The position numbers were made by a program, and so were the translations under genes. Positions 43,303-52,744 of a stretch of 64,000 bases of DNA are shown here, piece by piece. The notes beneath the pieces were generated by a model. The model ran no database searches. It was not told where the DNA came from and saw nothing but the letters and a program-made list of their open reading frames with translations. Every line of letters begins with the position of its first letter. The stretch's first letter is position 1. The DNA comes from an uncultured Rhodopila sp. (GTDB lineage Bacteria > Pseudomonadota > Alphaproteobacteria > Acetobacterales > Acetobacteraceae): positions 85,288 to 149,287 of the forward strand of contig CAIZFE010000051.1 in NCBI GenBank assembly GCA_903932145.1, in the 5' to 3' direction.

Positions 43303-44532
43303 CTACAGCACCCCGTCGCCCTTAAGCCCCTCCACCTCCGCGGGGGACATTCCCAGCCATTCGGTCAATACGTCCGCGGTGTGCTGGCCGAGGATCGGAG
43401 ACGCCTTCACCCCGGGCGGCTTACCGTTCACCCGCACCGGCCAGGCTGGCATCTTGAAGCCGCCATGCGTCGGGTGCTGCATCGTCTGCATGGCGCCGCG
43501 CGCCTCCAGGCTGGGATCGTTCTGGAGTTCCATGGTGTCCAGAACCGGACCGGCCGGGATTCCTGCCCCGCCGACCAACTCCATCGCTTCATACTTGGTG
43601 CGAGTCTGTGTCCAAGCTCGGATGATCGGGTCCAGTTCGGCGTCGTTCTTCACCCGCAGCGTCGGCGTGGCGAAGCGCGGGTCGTCGATCAGGTCCTCGC
43701 GCCCCATGACCTTACACAGCCGCGACCAGTGTTCCGGATTGCCCCGGCTGGTCATGATCCACACGTAATCGTTCAGGCCTCCCGGAGCGCAGGGATACAG
43801 GCCGGAGGGGCCATTGGTGCCGCCGCCGGAGCGGGTGCCGTCACGCTCCACCGCCTTGCCGAATTTCGCCTGGGTCGAGAAGTTGGTGCGCATGTAGTGC
43901 AGCATGGCGTCCTGCATGGCGACCTGAAGCCGGCAGCCCTCGCCGGTTTTGTCGCGCTTTCGTAATGCACCCAGGATGGTGACGGCCATTGTCATGCCGG
44001 TGCCGGTATCGCCCAATGAAATACCGGGCTTCACCGGCTGGCGGCCGCGTTCCCCGGTCACGCTGATGGTGCCCCCGGTCGCCTGCGCGATCATGTCGAA
44101 GGCGAGGTTTTTCTCGTACGGGCTGCCGGTGCCGAAGCCTTTGATCTGGCAATAGATGATGCCGGGATTGAGTGCTTTGACGTCGTCGTAGCCCAGTCCC
44201 AGGCGCTCGATCGTGCCGGGGGCCATGTTTTCCACGCAGACATCCGCCTTGCGCAGCAGGTCTTTGACCAATTCCAGCCCGCGCGGCGATTTCAGGTTGA
44301 CCGTGATCGACTTCTTGTTCGCGTTGAACATGTGAAAGTAATACGGATCGTCATCCGGCTGGCCGGGGCGCAGGCGGCGGCCGGGATCGCCGACTTTGGG
44401 ATTCTCGATTTTCACCACTTCGGCACCGAGCCAGGCGAGAGCTTCCGTGCAGGAGGGGCCGGCTTCGAACTGGGTGAAGTCGACGATTTTGACGCCGGCG
44501 AGGAAGTCGAGGTCAGTGCTGTTTTCAGCCAT
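43303..44532 (-). CDS. CaiB/BaiF-type CoA transferase
   Basis: A 409-aa class III CoA transferase: VKIVDFTQFEAGPSCTEALA, WLGAEVVKIENPKVGDPGRR, NANKKSITVNLKS, GFGTGSPYEKNLAFDMIAQA with the Asp in AFDM, TGERGRQPVKPGISLGDTGT. The formyl-CoA-transferase/succinyl-CoA group is likely; substrate unknown. GGAGGA stands 6 nt before the ATG at 44532, so the 47-residue extension to 44673 is rejected. It follows a membrane transporter gene by 70 bp and may be cotranscribed with it under the divergent TetR regulator. Confidence 0.92.
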   Translation of the reverse strand: MAENSTDLDFLAGVKIVDFTQFEAGPSCTEALAWLGAEVVKIENPKVGDPGRRLRPGQPDDDPYYFHMFNANKKSITVNLKSPRGLELVKDLLRKADVCVENMAPGTIERLGLGYDDVKALNPGIIYCQIKGFGTGSPYEKNLAFDMIAQATGGTISVTGERGRQPVKPGISLGDTGTGMTMAVTILGALRKRDKTGEGCRLQVAMQDAMLHYMRTNFSTQAKFGKAVERDGTRSGGGTNGPSGLYPCAPGGLNDYVWIMTSRGNPEHWSRLCKVMGREDLIDDPRFATPTLRVKNDAELDPIIRAWTQTRTKYEAMELVGGAGIPAGPVLDTMELQNDPSLEARGAMQTMQHPTHGGFKMPAWPVRVNGKPPGVKASPILGQHTADVLTEWLGMSPAEVEGLKGDGVL

Positions 44533-44602
44533 TGATGTGTCCTCCGGTTTTACTTTCCAAAACCATCGCACAGTTCGGGCTGTGGTCAATGCGGCCGCAT
44601 GG

Positions 44603-46009
44603 CTAGAGAAGGACGAACAACACCCCGATCGCCAGCCAGGCCAACACCAAGGCCGACAAGGTGAACGCGACATTCCAGGTCGTCGCGACCGTCCATGGCG
44701 AGACGCCGGCCCAGCGGGCGGTGGTGATGGCGGAGGCGGACATCGGGGTCATGCTCACGCCAAGGCCCCAGCCGAGCATGCAGGCGAAGGCCAGAACTGC
44801 GGGGGAGATCCCGAACGCGGCCGGGTCGGGCATCGCGGCCCCGAGCAGGGCAATGACGGCGACCGGGTTGAGGCCGATCTGACCGGTGGCGATCAGAATG
44901 ACAGGGACCAGCAATGGGACGGCGATGGCTGGCAGATGGGCGATGTAAGGGGCGAGACCGGCGGCTGGCAGGGCGCCGCCGACCGCGACTCCCATAAAGC
45001 CGGAGCCGGCGAGGACGGTGGCCTCCGACCGGAAATTCGGGATGCGGTGGAAGAAGCGGGTCGCTCGGCGTTGCAGAATGGCAGCGGCGCGGGAAATGGG
45101 GTTGGCGGTGGCGATGAAATTCCAGGATTGGATGATCGCCCATCCCAGGCCGACCAGCGGCACGATCAGGGTGACGGCGGCGACCAGGGTGACATGAAGG
45201 ACAACGCTGCCGAGTTCGGCGAGCAGCATAACCAGGCCGACCAGAGCCAGGATGCGCAGGTGGATCGACCAGGACTCGGTGGTTTGCGGTCTGGTGCCTC
45301 CAGACGTCGCCTGGCGGGCGGCGGACAGGCGGTCCTCCAGCCAGCCGATGGCCGCCATGCCGACGGAGACGACGAACGCGATTGGCAGCAGCATCCCCAT
45401 TGGCGCGGCGGGAACGGCGGTGGAGACAACCGCTGTCATCAGGTTCAGCGGACTCCAGCAGTTCATCACGGCGAAGCCCCGGTAGATCGCCATCAGCATG
45501 CGGCGGGTGCGGAGGGCGCGCGTGGCCTCATTGCCGGCGGCTTGCAGGGTGTTGGCGCGCATCACCATGGCGCCGAGCAATTCGATGGCGCCGTAGGAGA
45601 GGATGATACCGAACAGGTGGCCACCTCCGGTCAGCGCGGCGTAGCGGCGGCCGGGCGGTTGCGCGACGAGATGCTGGCCGCAGCGTCGGACGAGTTTGCT
45701 GGTCTCGGCGGCGTCCCGCAGGGTGGAGAGGGCCAGGAAAAAGGCGCCGTAGGACGCGCCCCGGCGCCAGGAGGCGAGGAACAGGGCGACGGGATCGGCG
45801 GAGATGGCGACGCCGATGAGGCCGATGCCGGTAAGGGCCAGGAACAGGATTTGGGCGTAGCGGCGCTGGCGGGGGAATTCGAGGATGAGGAAGGCCAGGA
45901 TGGCGATGCCGGCCAGGTCTCCCGCGATTGGAAGGTGGCCGAATTGGTCCAGGAGGGTGGCAGCCCAGGCTGTCAGGTAGGTGGCGGCGCTGAGGCGGTC
46001 TCGGGTCAA
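44603..46009 (-). CDS. Polytopic membrane protein, probable organic-acid transporter
   Basis: A 468-aa protein with roughly twelve hydrophobic spans (IAGDLAGIAILAFLILEF, LFGIILSYGAIELLGAMVM, PIAFVVSVGMAAIGWL, FMGVAVGGALPAAG, VSPWTVATTWNVAFTLSALV). The mirrored GG...AAP and NP...SP segments in both halves recall ion-transporter-superfamily carriers. Start is a TTG at 46009 with a weak ribosome site; an internal Met cannot be excluded. Position before a CoA transferase and divergent from a TetR gene suggests uptake of the acid that the transferase activates; inference only. Confidence 0.65.
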   Translation of the reverse strand: MTRDRLSAATYLTAWAATLLDQFGHLPIAGDLAGIAILAFLILEFPRQRRYAQILFLALTGIGLIGVAISADPVALFLASWRRGASYGAFFLALSTLRDAAETSKLVRRCGQHLVAQPPGRRYAALTGGGHLFGIILSYGAIELLGAMVMRANTLQAAGNEATRALRTRRMLMAIYRGFAVMNCWSPLNLMTAVVSTAVPAAPMGMLLPIAFVVSVGMAAIGWLEDRLSAARQATSGGTRPQTTESWSIHLRILALVGLVMLLAELGSVVLHVTLVAAVTLIVPLVGLGWAIIQSWNFIATANPISRAAAILQRRATRFFHRIPNFRSEATVLAGSGFMGVAVGGALPAAGLAPYIAHLPAIAVPLLVPVILIATGQIGLNPVAVIALLGAAMPDPAAFGISPAVLAFACMLGWGLGVSMTPMSASAITTARWAGVSPWTVATTWNVAFTLSALVLAWLAIGVLFVLL

Positions 46010-46167
46010 GGCAGGTAGTCCGATTGTTGAAGCGTGATGCGGTTGGTCGCAGAATGATCCTTGTGCCGGGGTTCGGCCAGCCCGGGATCACGTTCACTGG
46101 CGCCCCCCTTCACTAACCGGTTCGCACATGTGCTAGGCTTGTCTCACTGTCAGGGGAAACGCCGCTT

Positions 46168-46821
46168 GTGTCCGTCGCCAAGGAAACCGCCCGCAAACCG
46201 GATGCCGAACGCACCCGCGCCGACATCCTTTCCGTCGCTCGGCAGGAGTTCGTCGAGCACGGGTTGAGCGGCGCCCGCGTCGATGCGATCGCCGAGCGGA
46301 CGCGGACAACGAAACGGATGCTGTATTATTACTTCGGCAGCAAGGAGGGTCTGTATTCGGCGGTGCTGGAGCAGGCTTACGCCGATATTCGAACGTCTGA
46401 AGCCACGCTGGCGCTGGAGGATCTGGACCCGCTGACCGCACTGCGGCGGCTGATCGAATTCACCTTCGATTATGAGGACTCGCACCCGGATTTCGTGCGG
46501 TTGATCGCGATCGAGAACGTCCATCAGGCACAGTATTTGAACCGGTTGCCGACGATCCAGAGCGTTAATGCGAATGTGATCGCGGCGCTAGACTCGATTT
46601 TGGCGCGCGGGCGGGCGGAGGGGGTGTTTGTCCGGGCGTGCAGCGCGGTGGATGTGCATCTGATGATCAGCGGGCTGTGCTTCTACAGGGTGTCCAACCG
46701 GCACACGTTCGGGGCGATCTTCGGCTGCGATCTGTCGGCGCCGGAGGTGCGGGAGCGGCATAAGGCGATGATCGTGGAGACGGTGGTGGGGTGGGTGATT
46801 GGGTCTGCTGCGCTTCGTTGA
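46168..46821 (+). CDS. TetR-family transcriptional regulator
   Basis: A 217-aa repressor. The N-terminal helix-turn-helix is clear: RADILSVARQEFVEHGLSGA, RVDAIAERTRTTKRMLYYYF, GSKEGLYSAVLEQAY. The C-terminal ligand domain (FVRLIAIENVHQAQYLNRLP, LMISGLCFYRVSNRHTFG) resembles the TetR_C group of fatty-acid/aromatic regulators. Starts at GTG 46168 behind GGGGAAACG. Divergent from the transporter-CoA transferase pair across a 158-bp gap, the likely operator region. The 230 bp after it hold nothing clear. Confidence 0.9.
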   Translation: MSVAKETARKPDAERTRADILSVARQEFVEHGLSGARVDAIAERTRTTKRMLYYYFGSKEGLYSAVLEQAYADIRTSEATLALEDLDPLTALRRLIEFTFDYEDSHPDFVRLIAIENVHQAQYLNRLPTIQSVNANVIAALDSILARGRAEGVFVRACSAVDVHLMISGLCFYRVSNRHTFGAIFGCDLSAPEVRERHKAMIVETVVGWVIGSAALR

Positions 46822-47054
46822 CCTCACCGCCGCCTGCACCGTGTCGGATGAGCGCTTTTCGTTGTGCGACCCACAGGGGCGGCGCCGCCCGGCTTTCGTT
46901 GGTGGCCGGGCTTAATCGTCTAAATTTTATAAACCATAGTAAACTCGGCGATTCCAAAGAAGCCTAACAGACGACGGGTGGCAGGGCTATTGGCTGCCTG
47001 ACCGTCGCTTAACACTTGCTCGCGTCTGCTCCACCTCCATGCTACCATGCCATC

Positions 47055-47645
47055 ATGCCCGCCGCGCTGGAAATTCCCGCACCAATATCGCTGGCCGAGT
47101 TCCTCGCGTGGGACGCCCCGGATGACGTCCGCTGGCAGCTCGTGGACGGCGAACCCCGCGCTATGGCGCCTGCCAGCCCGGTCCATGCGGCAATCCAAAA
47201 CGAACTCGGCCGTGTCCTTGGCAATCATCTTGCCGAACAAGGAGGGCGTTGCCGGGCTTATGGCACGCCAGGTGTCATGTTGGGCGTGCGGGCAGACAGA
47301 AATTACCGTATCCCGGATATAGGGGTCTCGTGCTCTCCGCTGATTCCGGGCGAACCTACCATTCCCAACCCGGTGCTGCTGGTCGAAATCCTGTCTCCGG
47401 GCAACCCGGCGCAAACCTGGATGAACGTGTGGGCATACACCACGATCCCGAGTGTTCAGGAAATTCTTGTTATCCGCAGCGATGTCATCGGCGCCCAGTT
47501 ACTGCGGCGCAAGCCGGACGGCACCTGGCCCTTCGTGCCGTTGGCCGTGGAAAGCGGTGAACTGGTGTTGGAAAGCATCGGGTTCCGCGTGGATCTGGAG
47601 GCGCTGTTCGTGGGAACGTGGCTGATCGACGGGCCACCGTCCTGA
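47055..47645 (+). CDS. Uma2-family (DUF820) restriction-endonuclease-fold protein
   Basis: A 196-aa PD-(D/E)XK-like protein: ISLAEFLAWDAPDDVRWQLV, DGEPRAMAPASPVHAAIQNE, YRIPDIGVSC, PNPVLLVEILSPGNPAQTWM, VQEILVIRSD. The Asp of IPDIGV and Glu of LVEILS fit the catalytic core, while the usual Lys after SP is not obvious. Uma2 proteins are abundant, often multicopy, of unknown role. ATG 47055 (MPAALEIPAP) is preferred to upstream starts. Lone gene. Confidence 0.85.
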   Translation: MPAALEIPAPISLAEFLAWDAPDDVRWQLVDGEPRAMAPASPVHAAIQNELGRVLGNHLAEQGGRCRAYGTPGVMLGVRADRNYRIPDIGVSCSPLIPGEPTIPNPVLLVEILSPGNPAQTWMNVWAYTTIPSVQEILVIRSDVIGAQLLRRKPDGTWPFVPLAVESGELVLESIGFRVDLEALFVGTWLIDGPPS

Positions 47646-47738
47646 TTTCGAGCCTTCAGGCGAGGCCCATCAATAGTTTCATTACTTAACGGCACATATT
47701 GTCCGTTCCTTGTGATGCCCCACTTCTGCCGCAATAGT

Positions 47739-47771
47739 TGGCCCGGACAAGCCGGGCCATGACGGATTGAT
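47739..47771. repeat. Dispersed palindromic repeat copy
   Basis: TGGCCCGG (47739-47746) and CCGGGCCA (47752-47759) form a stem, followed by TGACGGATTGA. The 3' half is identical to sequence near 7540-7559 and matches the 31-kb copy closely. Confidence 0.85.
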
Positions 47772-47806
47772 GAGGGATACGCCGTTGTCGAAACGAGGAC
47801 CCAGCC

Positions 47807-49006
47807 TCACGCACCCCCCAACTCCGCCCGAACCAACTGGACCCAATACGCCGCGCCCAGCGTCAGGATCGCATCATTGAAATCGTACTCCGGCGTATGG
47901 ACGTTATGCACCTTGCCATCCGGTGCCGAACCGTTGCCGATCATGATGAACCCGCCCGGCCGAGCCTCCAGCAGGAACGAAAAATCCTCCGATCCGGTAT
48001 AGGGAACGGAATTCGTCTGGACATTGCTGACCCCGACCAGCGCCGAGGCGGCCGCCACCGAAACCGCGGTCTGTTCGGCGTGAGTCACCAACGGCGGATA
48101 CCGCCGGGTGTAGGTCACCTCGGCCGAACACCCGAACACGGCGGCCTGCGCATGGGCGATTGCGTTCAGACGGGTCTCGATCAGGTCGCGGATCCTCGGC
48201 TTGTAGGACCGGGCGGTGCCGGTGATCGTCACGCGTGCCGGAATGATGTTGGGCGAACCGGGATTGCCGCCGGCCACAGACCCGACGCTGACCACAGCCG
48301 TCTCGGTCGCGGCGACGTTACGGCTGACAATCGTTTGCAGCGCGAGAATAAAATGCGCCAGCGGCAACGTGGCATCGGTCGCGAAATGCGCGCCCGCTCC
48401 ACCATGCCCGCCGGTGCCGGTAAACGCCACGGACCACGTATCGCTGGCGGCCATGAACGGACCGGTGCGGGTGCGGAATTCACCCACCGGGATGCCGGGC
48501 ATGTTGTGCATGCCGTACACCGCATCGACAGGGAAACGATCGAACAGGCCCTCCGCCACCATCTCGCGTCCGCCACCCAGACCTTCCTCGGCCGGCTGGA
48601 AGATGAACGTGACGGTGCCGCCGAACTCGTCCGGGTGTTCGGCAAGATAGCGGGCGGCGCCCAGCAGCATGGCGGTGTGGCCGTCATGCCCGCAGGCGTG
48701 CATTTTCCCGGCAACGGTTGAGCCATGCTCCCGGTTCGGCACTTCCTGGATATGCAATGCGTCCAGATCGGCCCGTAGACCGATCCCGCGTTGTCCCGGC
48801 CGGCGTCCTTTCAGTGTCGCGACGACACCGGTTTTGGCGACGCCCTCGGTGACATCCAGGCCCCAGGCGCGCAGCCGTTCGGCGACCAGGGCGGCGGTGC
48901 GGTGTTCCTCGAACCCGACCTCGGGATGGCGGTGAATGTCCTGGCGGATCGCGATCAGCTCAGGTTCGTAGGCCTTCAGGCCGGCGATCAGGTCATGCGG
49001 TGCCAT
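47807..49006 (-). CDS. M20-family amidohydrolase (hippurate hydrolase-like)
   Basis: A 399-aa metallopeptidase-fold amidohydrolase that cleaves N-acyl amino acids or hippurate-like amides. Metal ligands: HRHPEVGFEE, KMHACGHDGHTAML, QPAEEGLGGG (catalytic Glu) and HNMPG, VHTPEYDF. The dimerisation lid domain lies in the middle (FTGTGGHGGAGAHF...NIIPARVTITGTAR). ATG follows AGGAGACCACC. Divergent from a GST gene; no clear pathway. Confidence 0.93.
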   Translation of the reverse strand: MAPHDLIAGLKAYEPELIAIRQDIHRHPEVGFEEHRTAALVAERLRAWGLDVTEGVAKTGVVATLKGRRPGQRGIGLRADLDALHIQEVPNREHGSTVAGKMHACGHDGHTAMLLGAARYLAEHPDEFGGTVTFIFQPAEEGLGGGREMVAEGLFDRFPVDAVYGMHNMPGIPVGEFRTRTGPFMAASDTWSVAFTGTGGHGGAGAHFATDATLPLAHFILALQTIVSRNVAATETAVVSVGSVAGGNPGSPNIIPARVTITGTARSYKPRIRDLIETRLNAIAHAQAAVFGCSAEVTYTRRYPPLVTHAEQTAVSVAAASALVGVSNVQTNSVPYTGSEDFSFLLEARPGGFIMIGNGSAPDGKVHNVHTPEYDFNDAILTLGAAYWVQLVRAELGGA

Positions 49007-49151
49007 GGTGGTCTCCTTGGTCGGTTCGACACGATAGCATACCTGCCTTGTCGCGGTCAGCCAGACACGCGGTCGTCGGGCCGATGTGCCGCTTGCAGCC
49101 GGCCCTGCGCGCGCGCACTGTCCGGCGACGATAGGGTTGGGTGCGGCGACA

Positions 49152-49796
49152 ATGGCGAACTACCGGCTGCATTATTTTCCGGAATCCGGCAACAGCTACA
49201 AGCTTGCCCTGATGCTCACATTGTGCGGCCAGACATTCGAACCGGTTTGGACCGATTTTGCCGGCGGAGTGACGCGAACCCCGGCATGGCGCGCGACGGT
49301 TAATCCGATGGGCGAAACTCCCGTCCTGGAAAAAGACGGGATCCGCCTGACTCAGACCGCCCCGATCCTTTTGCAACTCGCCGATCGATACGGAATGTTC
49401 GGTGGCGAGACCGCCCCGGAGAAATTCGAGGTTTTGCGCTGGCTGTTTTGGGACAACCACAAACTCAGCGGATATATGGCCACCTATCGCTATTATCGGA
49501 CTTTCACGCCGACGCCTGATCCGCATGTTCTCGCGCATTTCCGCAGGCGCCTTGACGACTTCCTGACGATTCTCGATCAACACTTGCAAGGCAGCGCTTT
49601 CGCCGCCGGTGACAGGCCGACAGTGGCTGATTTTTCGCTTATGGCCTACTTGTCGTATCCAAACGACGAAACCGGATACGACCTGTGCGTCAGCCACCCT
49701 TCCATCCATGCCTGGCTCGGTCGTATCGCGCATCTGCCGGGCTGGCGTTCGGCTTACGATCTGTTGCCCGGTCAGCGTCTCATTCATTACGTATGA
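49152..49796 (+). CDS. Glutathione S-transferase family protein
   Basis: A 214-aa GST. Thioredoxin-like N-domain (YRLHYFPESGNSYKLALMLT, NPMGETPVLEKDGIRLTQTA with the cis-Pro and QTA motif) and helical C-domain (FAAGDRPTVADFSLMAYL containing the N-capping box). It lacks a canonical N-terminal Tyr/Ser catalytic residue except Ser14 in SGNS, so class is unclear. ATG 49152 begins MANYRLHYF; the earlier start at 49086 is rejected. Ends 40 bp from the convergent MFS gene. Confidence 0.87.
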   Translation: MANYRLHYFPESGNSYKLALMLTLCGQTFEPVWTDFAGGVTRTPAWRATVNPMGETPVLEKDGIRLTQTAPILLQLADRYGMFGGETAPEKFEVLRWLFWDNHKLSGYMATYRYYRTFTPTPDPHVLAHFRRRLDDFLTILDQHLQGSAFAAGDRPTVADFSLMAYLSYPNDETGYDLCVSHPSIHAWLGRIAHLPGWRSAYDLLPGQRLIHYV

Positions 49797-49835
49797 GGTC
49801 GGTCAGGCCAAGGGCACCCGACCAATCAAGGCGTT

Positions 49836-51137
49836 CTACTCCGCCACGGCCGCCACCCGACCGCCGACACGGCGAGGGATGTGCAGCCCCATCGCGGCGA
49901 TCAGCGCACTGACGGCGGTGAACACCGCCATGCCGTACAGACCGCCCGCGTAACTGCCGGTCGCGTCCTTCAGGAAGCCCACCACCGCCGGCCCGACAGC
50001 GCCGCCGATATTGCCGAACGCGTTGATGAACGCGATGCCGCCCGCCGCCGACGCGCCGGTCAGGATCATCGTCGGCATCGCCCAGAACGGCCCTTTGGTG
50101 CCGTAAAACCCGATCGTCGCCAGGCATATGCCCGCCAGCGACCACCACGTCCCCATCGTTGCCCCGGCGATCACCAGCCCTACCGTCGCCAACGAGCAGG
50201 TTATGAACAACAGCCAGCGGCGGTCCCCCAGATGATCCGACAGCCAGCCGCACACAATCATCGATATCGCGCCACAGACGTAGGCGAGGCTCGTTGCATA
50301 GCCGATGTTCATAGTGGAGGCACCGAGCGACTTGATGATCTGCGGAACGAACAGCAGCAGGCCAAGGCTGGCGGTGACAATCCCGAGGTAATTCAGCGAC
50401 AGCAGCACGATCTTCGGATTCAAAATCCCCCGCATAATACTGAACGTCCCGCCCGCTTCCACCGCTCGGCGTTCGGATTGCAGCGTGTTGGACAGCCAGG
50501 CGCGTTCCGGCTCGCTCAGCCATTTCGCGCTGGCGGGGCGGTCGGTCATCGCGAACAGCACGAAGATTCCGACGGCGATGGTCGGGACGGCCTCCAGCAG
50601 GTAGATCCACTGCCAGCCTTTGACGCCCAGCACGCCGTCCATGCCCAGAATAGCGGTGGAGATCGGCGCACCCAGCGCGACCGACACCGGCAGCGCCAGG
50701 GTGAAGAAGCCGATGATGCGGCCGCGGTGCGCGTCGGGGAACCAGTAGGTGAACAGCAGGATCATGCCGGGGAACAAGCCGGCCTCCCCGGCACCCAGCA
50801 GAAAACGCACCAGCAGGAAGCTGTTCGGCCCGATAACGGCGGCGGTGGCGGCGGACGCGATGCCCCAGGTCACCATGATCCGAGCCAGCCACAGGCGGGC
50901 GCCGACCTTGTCCATGATCAGGTTGCTGGGGACCTCGAACAGTACGTAGCCGATATAGAAGGCGGTCGAGCTGAAGCCGTACGAGGCGGCGGTCAGCCCG
51001 ATGTCCTTGTTCATCGTCAGCACGGCGAAGCTGACATTGATGCGGTCAATGTAGCACAGGAAATACATCAACATCGTCAGCGGCAGCAGACGCAGATACA
51101 CTTTGCGCATGGCCGATTTCTCGATCGCGGTGTCCAT
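49836..51137 (-). CDS. MFS transporter, anion:cation symporter type
   Basis: A 433-aa twelve-helix major facilitator of the ACS (phthalate/tartrate/hexuronate) family: RLLPLTMLMYFLCYIDRINV, VSFAVLTMNKDIG, GEAGLFPGMILLFTYWFP, HRGRIIGFFTLALP and CGWLSDHLGDRRW. These take up organic anions by proton symport. ATG 51137 (MDTAIEKSA) follows AGGGAGACC; the 12-residue extension to 51173 is rejected. It lies 96 bp after the MetE-like gene on the same strand and may share its transcript. Confidence 0.92.
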   Translation of the reverse strand: MDTAIEKSAMRKVYLRLLPLTMLMYFLCYIDRINVSFAVLTMNKDIGLTAASYGFSSTAFYIGYVLFEVPSNLIMDKVGARLWLARIMVTWGIASAATAAVIGPNSFLLVRFLLGAGEAGLFPGMILLFTYWFPDAHRGRIIGFFTLALPVSVALGAPISTAILGMDGVLGVKGWQWIYLLEAVPTIAVGIFVLFAMTDRPASAKWLSEPERAWLSNTLQSERRAVEAGGTFSIMRGILNPKIVLLSLNYLGIVTASLGLLLFVPQIIKSLGASTMNIGYATSLAYVCGAISMIVCGWLSDHLGDRRWLLFITCSLATVGLVIAGATMGTWWSLAGICLATIGFYGTKGPFWAMPTMILTGASAAGGIAFINAFGNIGGAVGPAVVGFLKDATGSYAGGLYGMAVFTAVSALIAAMGLHIPRRVGGRVAAVAE

Positions 51138-51233
51138 CCATGGTCTCCCTGAAATGCGCGCCGGTTTCGGCATTCTTTGGGAGGGAGTGTTGCCAGTTTC
51201 GCAGCCGCCCGCAAGCCCCGTTGCTGCGTCTGT

Positions 51234-52457
51234 CTATGAGGTCCGCCCCCACAACTGCCGGCTGGCAATCGCCGCCCCTTGCGCCAGCGCGTCCAGCTTC
51301 GCCCAGGCAACATCGGGGTGCACCCGGCCACCCAGGCCGCAATCGGTCGCGGCAATAACGTTCTCGCGGCCCACCAGATTGGCGAAGCGCAGAATCCGTT
51401 CCGCCACCAGTTCCGGATGCTCCACGACATTGGTGGCATGGCTGACGACACCGGGTAGGATCAGCTTGCCGTCGGGGAGTTTGACGTCCTTCCAGACGTT
51501 CCACTCGTGCTCGTGGCGGACGTTGCCTGCCTCAAATGAGTAGGCCTGGCAATTGATCGCCAGCATCACATCGACGATATCCCGCATCGGGATGTCGGTG
51601 GTGTGCGGGCCGTGCCAGCTTCCCCAACACAGATGGAACCGGATGCGATCCTGCGGCAGGCCTTTGATGGCGTGGTTCAGCGCGTCCACCCGGCGCATGG
51701 AGAATTTTCGATAGGCCTCGACGGTTGGCTCCGGGTTGATCATGTCCCAGTTCTCGGCGATCGACGGATCGTCCAATTGCAGGATCAGGCCGGCGTCGAT
51801 GATCGCCTTGTATTCCTCGCGCATCGCATCGGCGCAGGCAAACAGAAAGTCCTCGTCAGTCTTGTAGTAAGTATTGCCGATGCGGGATGCGCTGCCCGGC
51901 GCGACGGACGTCATGAAACCTTCCTCGATCCCCGACGCCGCCAGTGCTGCCTTGAAGTTCGCGATATCGGCCTGGATGGCGGCGTGGCCGGTGTAGGTCA
52001 GCGGGCCGACGCAAACCGGCGTGTGGGCGGCCCTGGGACCGGTGGTGATGCCGGAGTCCGGATCGTTGTACGCGGCGGCGAATCTGTTGCGGTCGCGGCG
52101 GTCACCGAAGCTGGTCAGCACGACCTCGTCCGGACGCGAGCGCACCGGGGGGCTGTCGTACAAACCGGGGCCGGACAGTTCGAGACCGCCCAGGCGCTGG
52201 AACGAATAGCTCCACCACGCGCCGTAGTTGATGCGGCTTCCCATCGATTTGCCGAACTCGCCGTCACCGGGCAGGTCGATCCCGAGCGCTTTCTGGTGGG
52301 CCACGACGTTGGAGACGGCGGCGGACAGTTCAGTCTGGAACTGGATTTCGTCGATGCCGCCGCCGGCCCCGCGCAGGCGGTTGGCCTCGATCAGGGCGTC
52401 CGGGCGCGGCAGGCTGCCGGCGTGGCTGGTCAGGATGCGGTGTTGGCTGGATCTCAT
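51234..52457 (-). CDS. MetE C-terminal-like (cobalamin-independent methionine synthase fold) enzyme
   Basis: A 407-aa UROD/MetE-like TIM barrel: TSHAGSLPRPDALIEANRL, GIDLPGDGEFGKSM, RFHLCWGSWHGPH, LPGVVSHATNVVEHPELVAE, AATDCGLGGR. His-Cys in HLCWGSWH and Cys in DCGLGG are the expected zinc thiolate ligands. Stand-alone forms without the MetE N-domain include epoxyalkane:coenzyme M transferases and other methyl/alkyl transferases, so methionine synthesis should not be assumed. GGAAGACACC precedes the ATG. The 290 bp before it show no other gene. Confidence 0.88.
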   Translation of the reverse strand: MRSSQHRILTSHAGSLPRPDALIEANRLRGAGGGIDEIQFQTELSAAVSNVVAHQKALGIDLPGDGEFGKSMGSRINYGAWWSYSFQRLGGLELSGPGLYDSPPVRSRPDEVVLTSFGDRRDRNRFAAAYNDPDSGITTGPRAAHTPVCVGPLTYTGHAAIQADIANFKAALAASGIEEGFMTSVAPGSASRIGNTYYKTDEDFLFACADAMREEYKAIIDAGLILQLDDPSIAENWDMINPEPTVEAYRKFSMRRVDALNHAIKGLPQDRIRFHLCWGSWHGPHTTDIPMRDIVDVMLAINCQAYSFEAGNVRHEHEWNVWKDVKLPDGKLILPGVVSHATNVVEHPELVAERILRFANLVGRENVIAATDCGLGGRVHPDVAWAKLDALAQGAAIASRQLWGRTS

Positions 52458-52744
52458 GGTGTCTTCCCGGGCGTTGGTGCGCTGGCCGTCGCGGCCGAGG
52501 GCGGCCGGGAGAATGCGGGGTTATCGCCGGTTCGGCAACCGGGGGCTGGGTTGGGGGGCCCCGGGATCGTACTGAGCGGGCGGGGTCGCCGAACGAGCGT
52601 TTCGATACGGGAAAAAATTGACGGTTGACAACCGCACGTTCTCGAAACAGGTTCATCACGGCAACACTCTCCACACGTACTCGACCGATCTGTGGCGGCA
52701 ACGTTCCCTTCGTACTTAACTTCCGCCAAGGATAGCCGCCGGCC

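Noticed and set aside
49881..51152. 423-codon plus-strand frame opposite the MFS gene
   Set aside because: Gln/Arg/Asp/His-rich shadow of a clear twelve-helix transporter.
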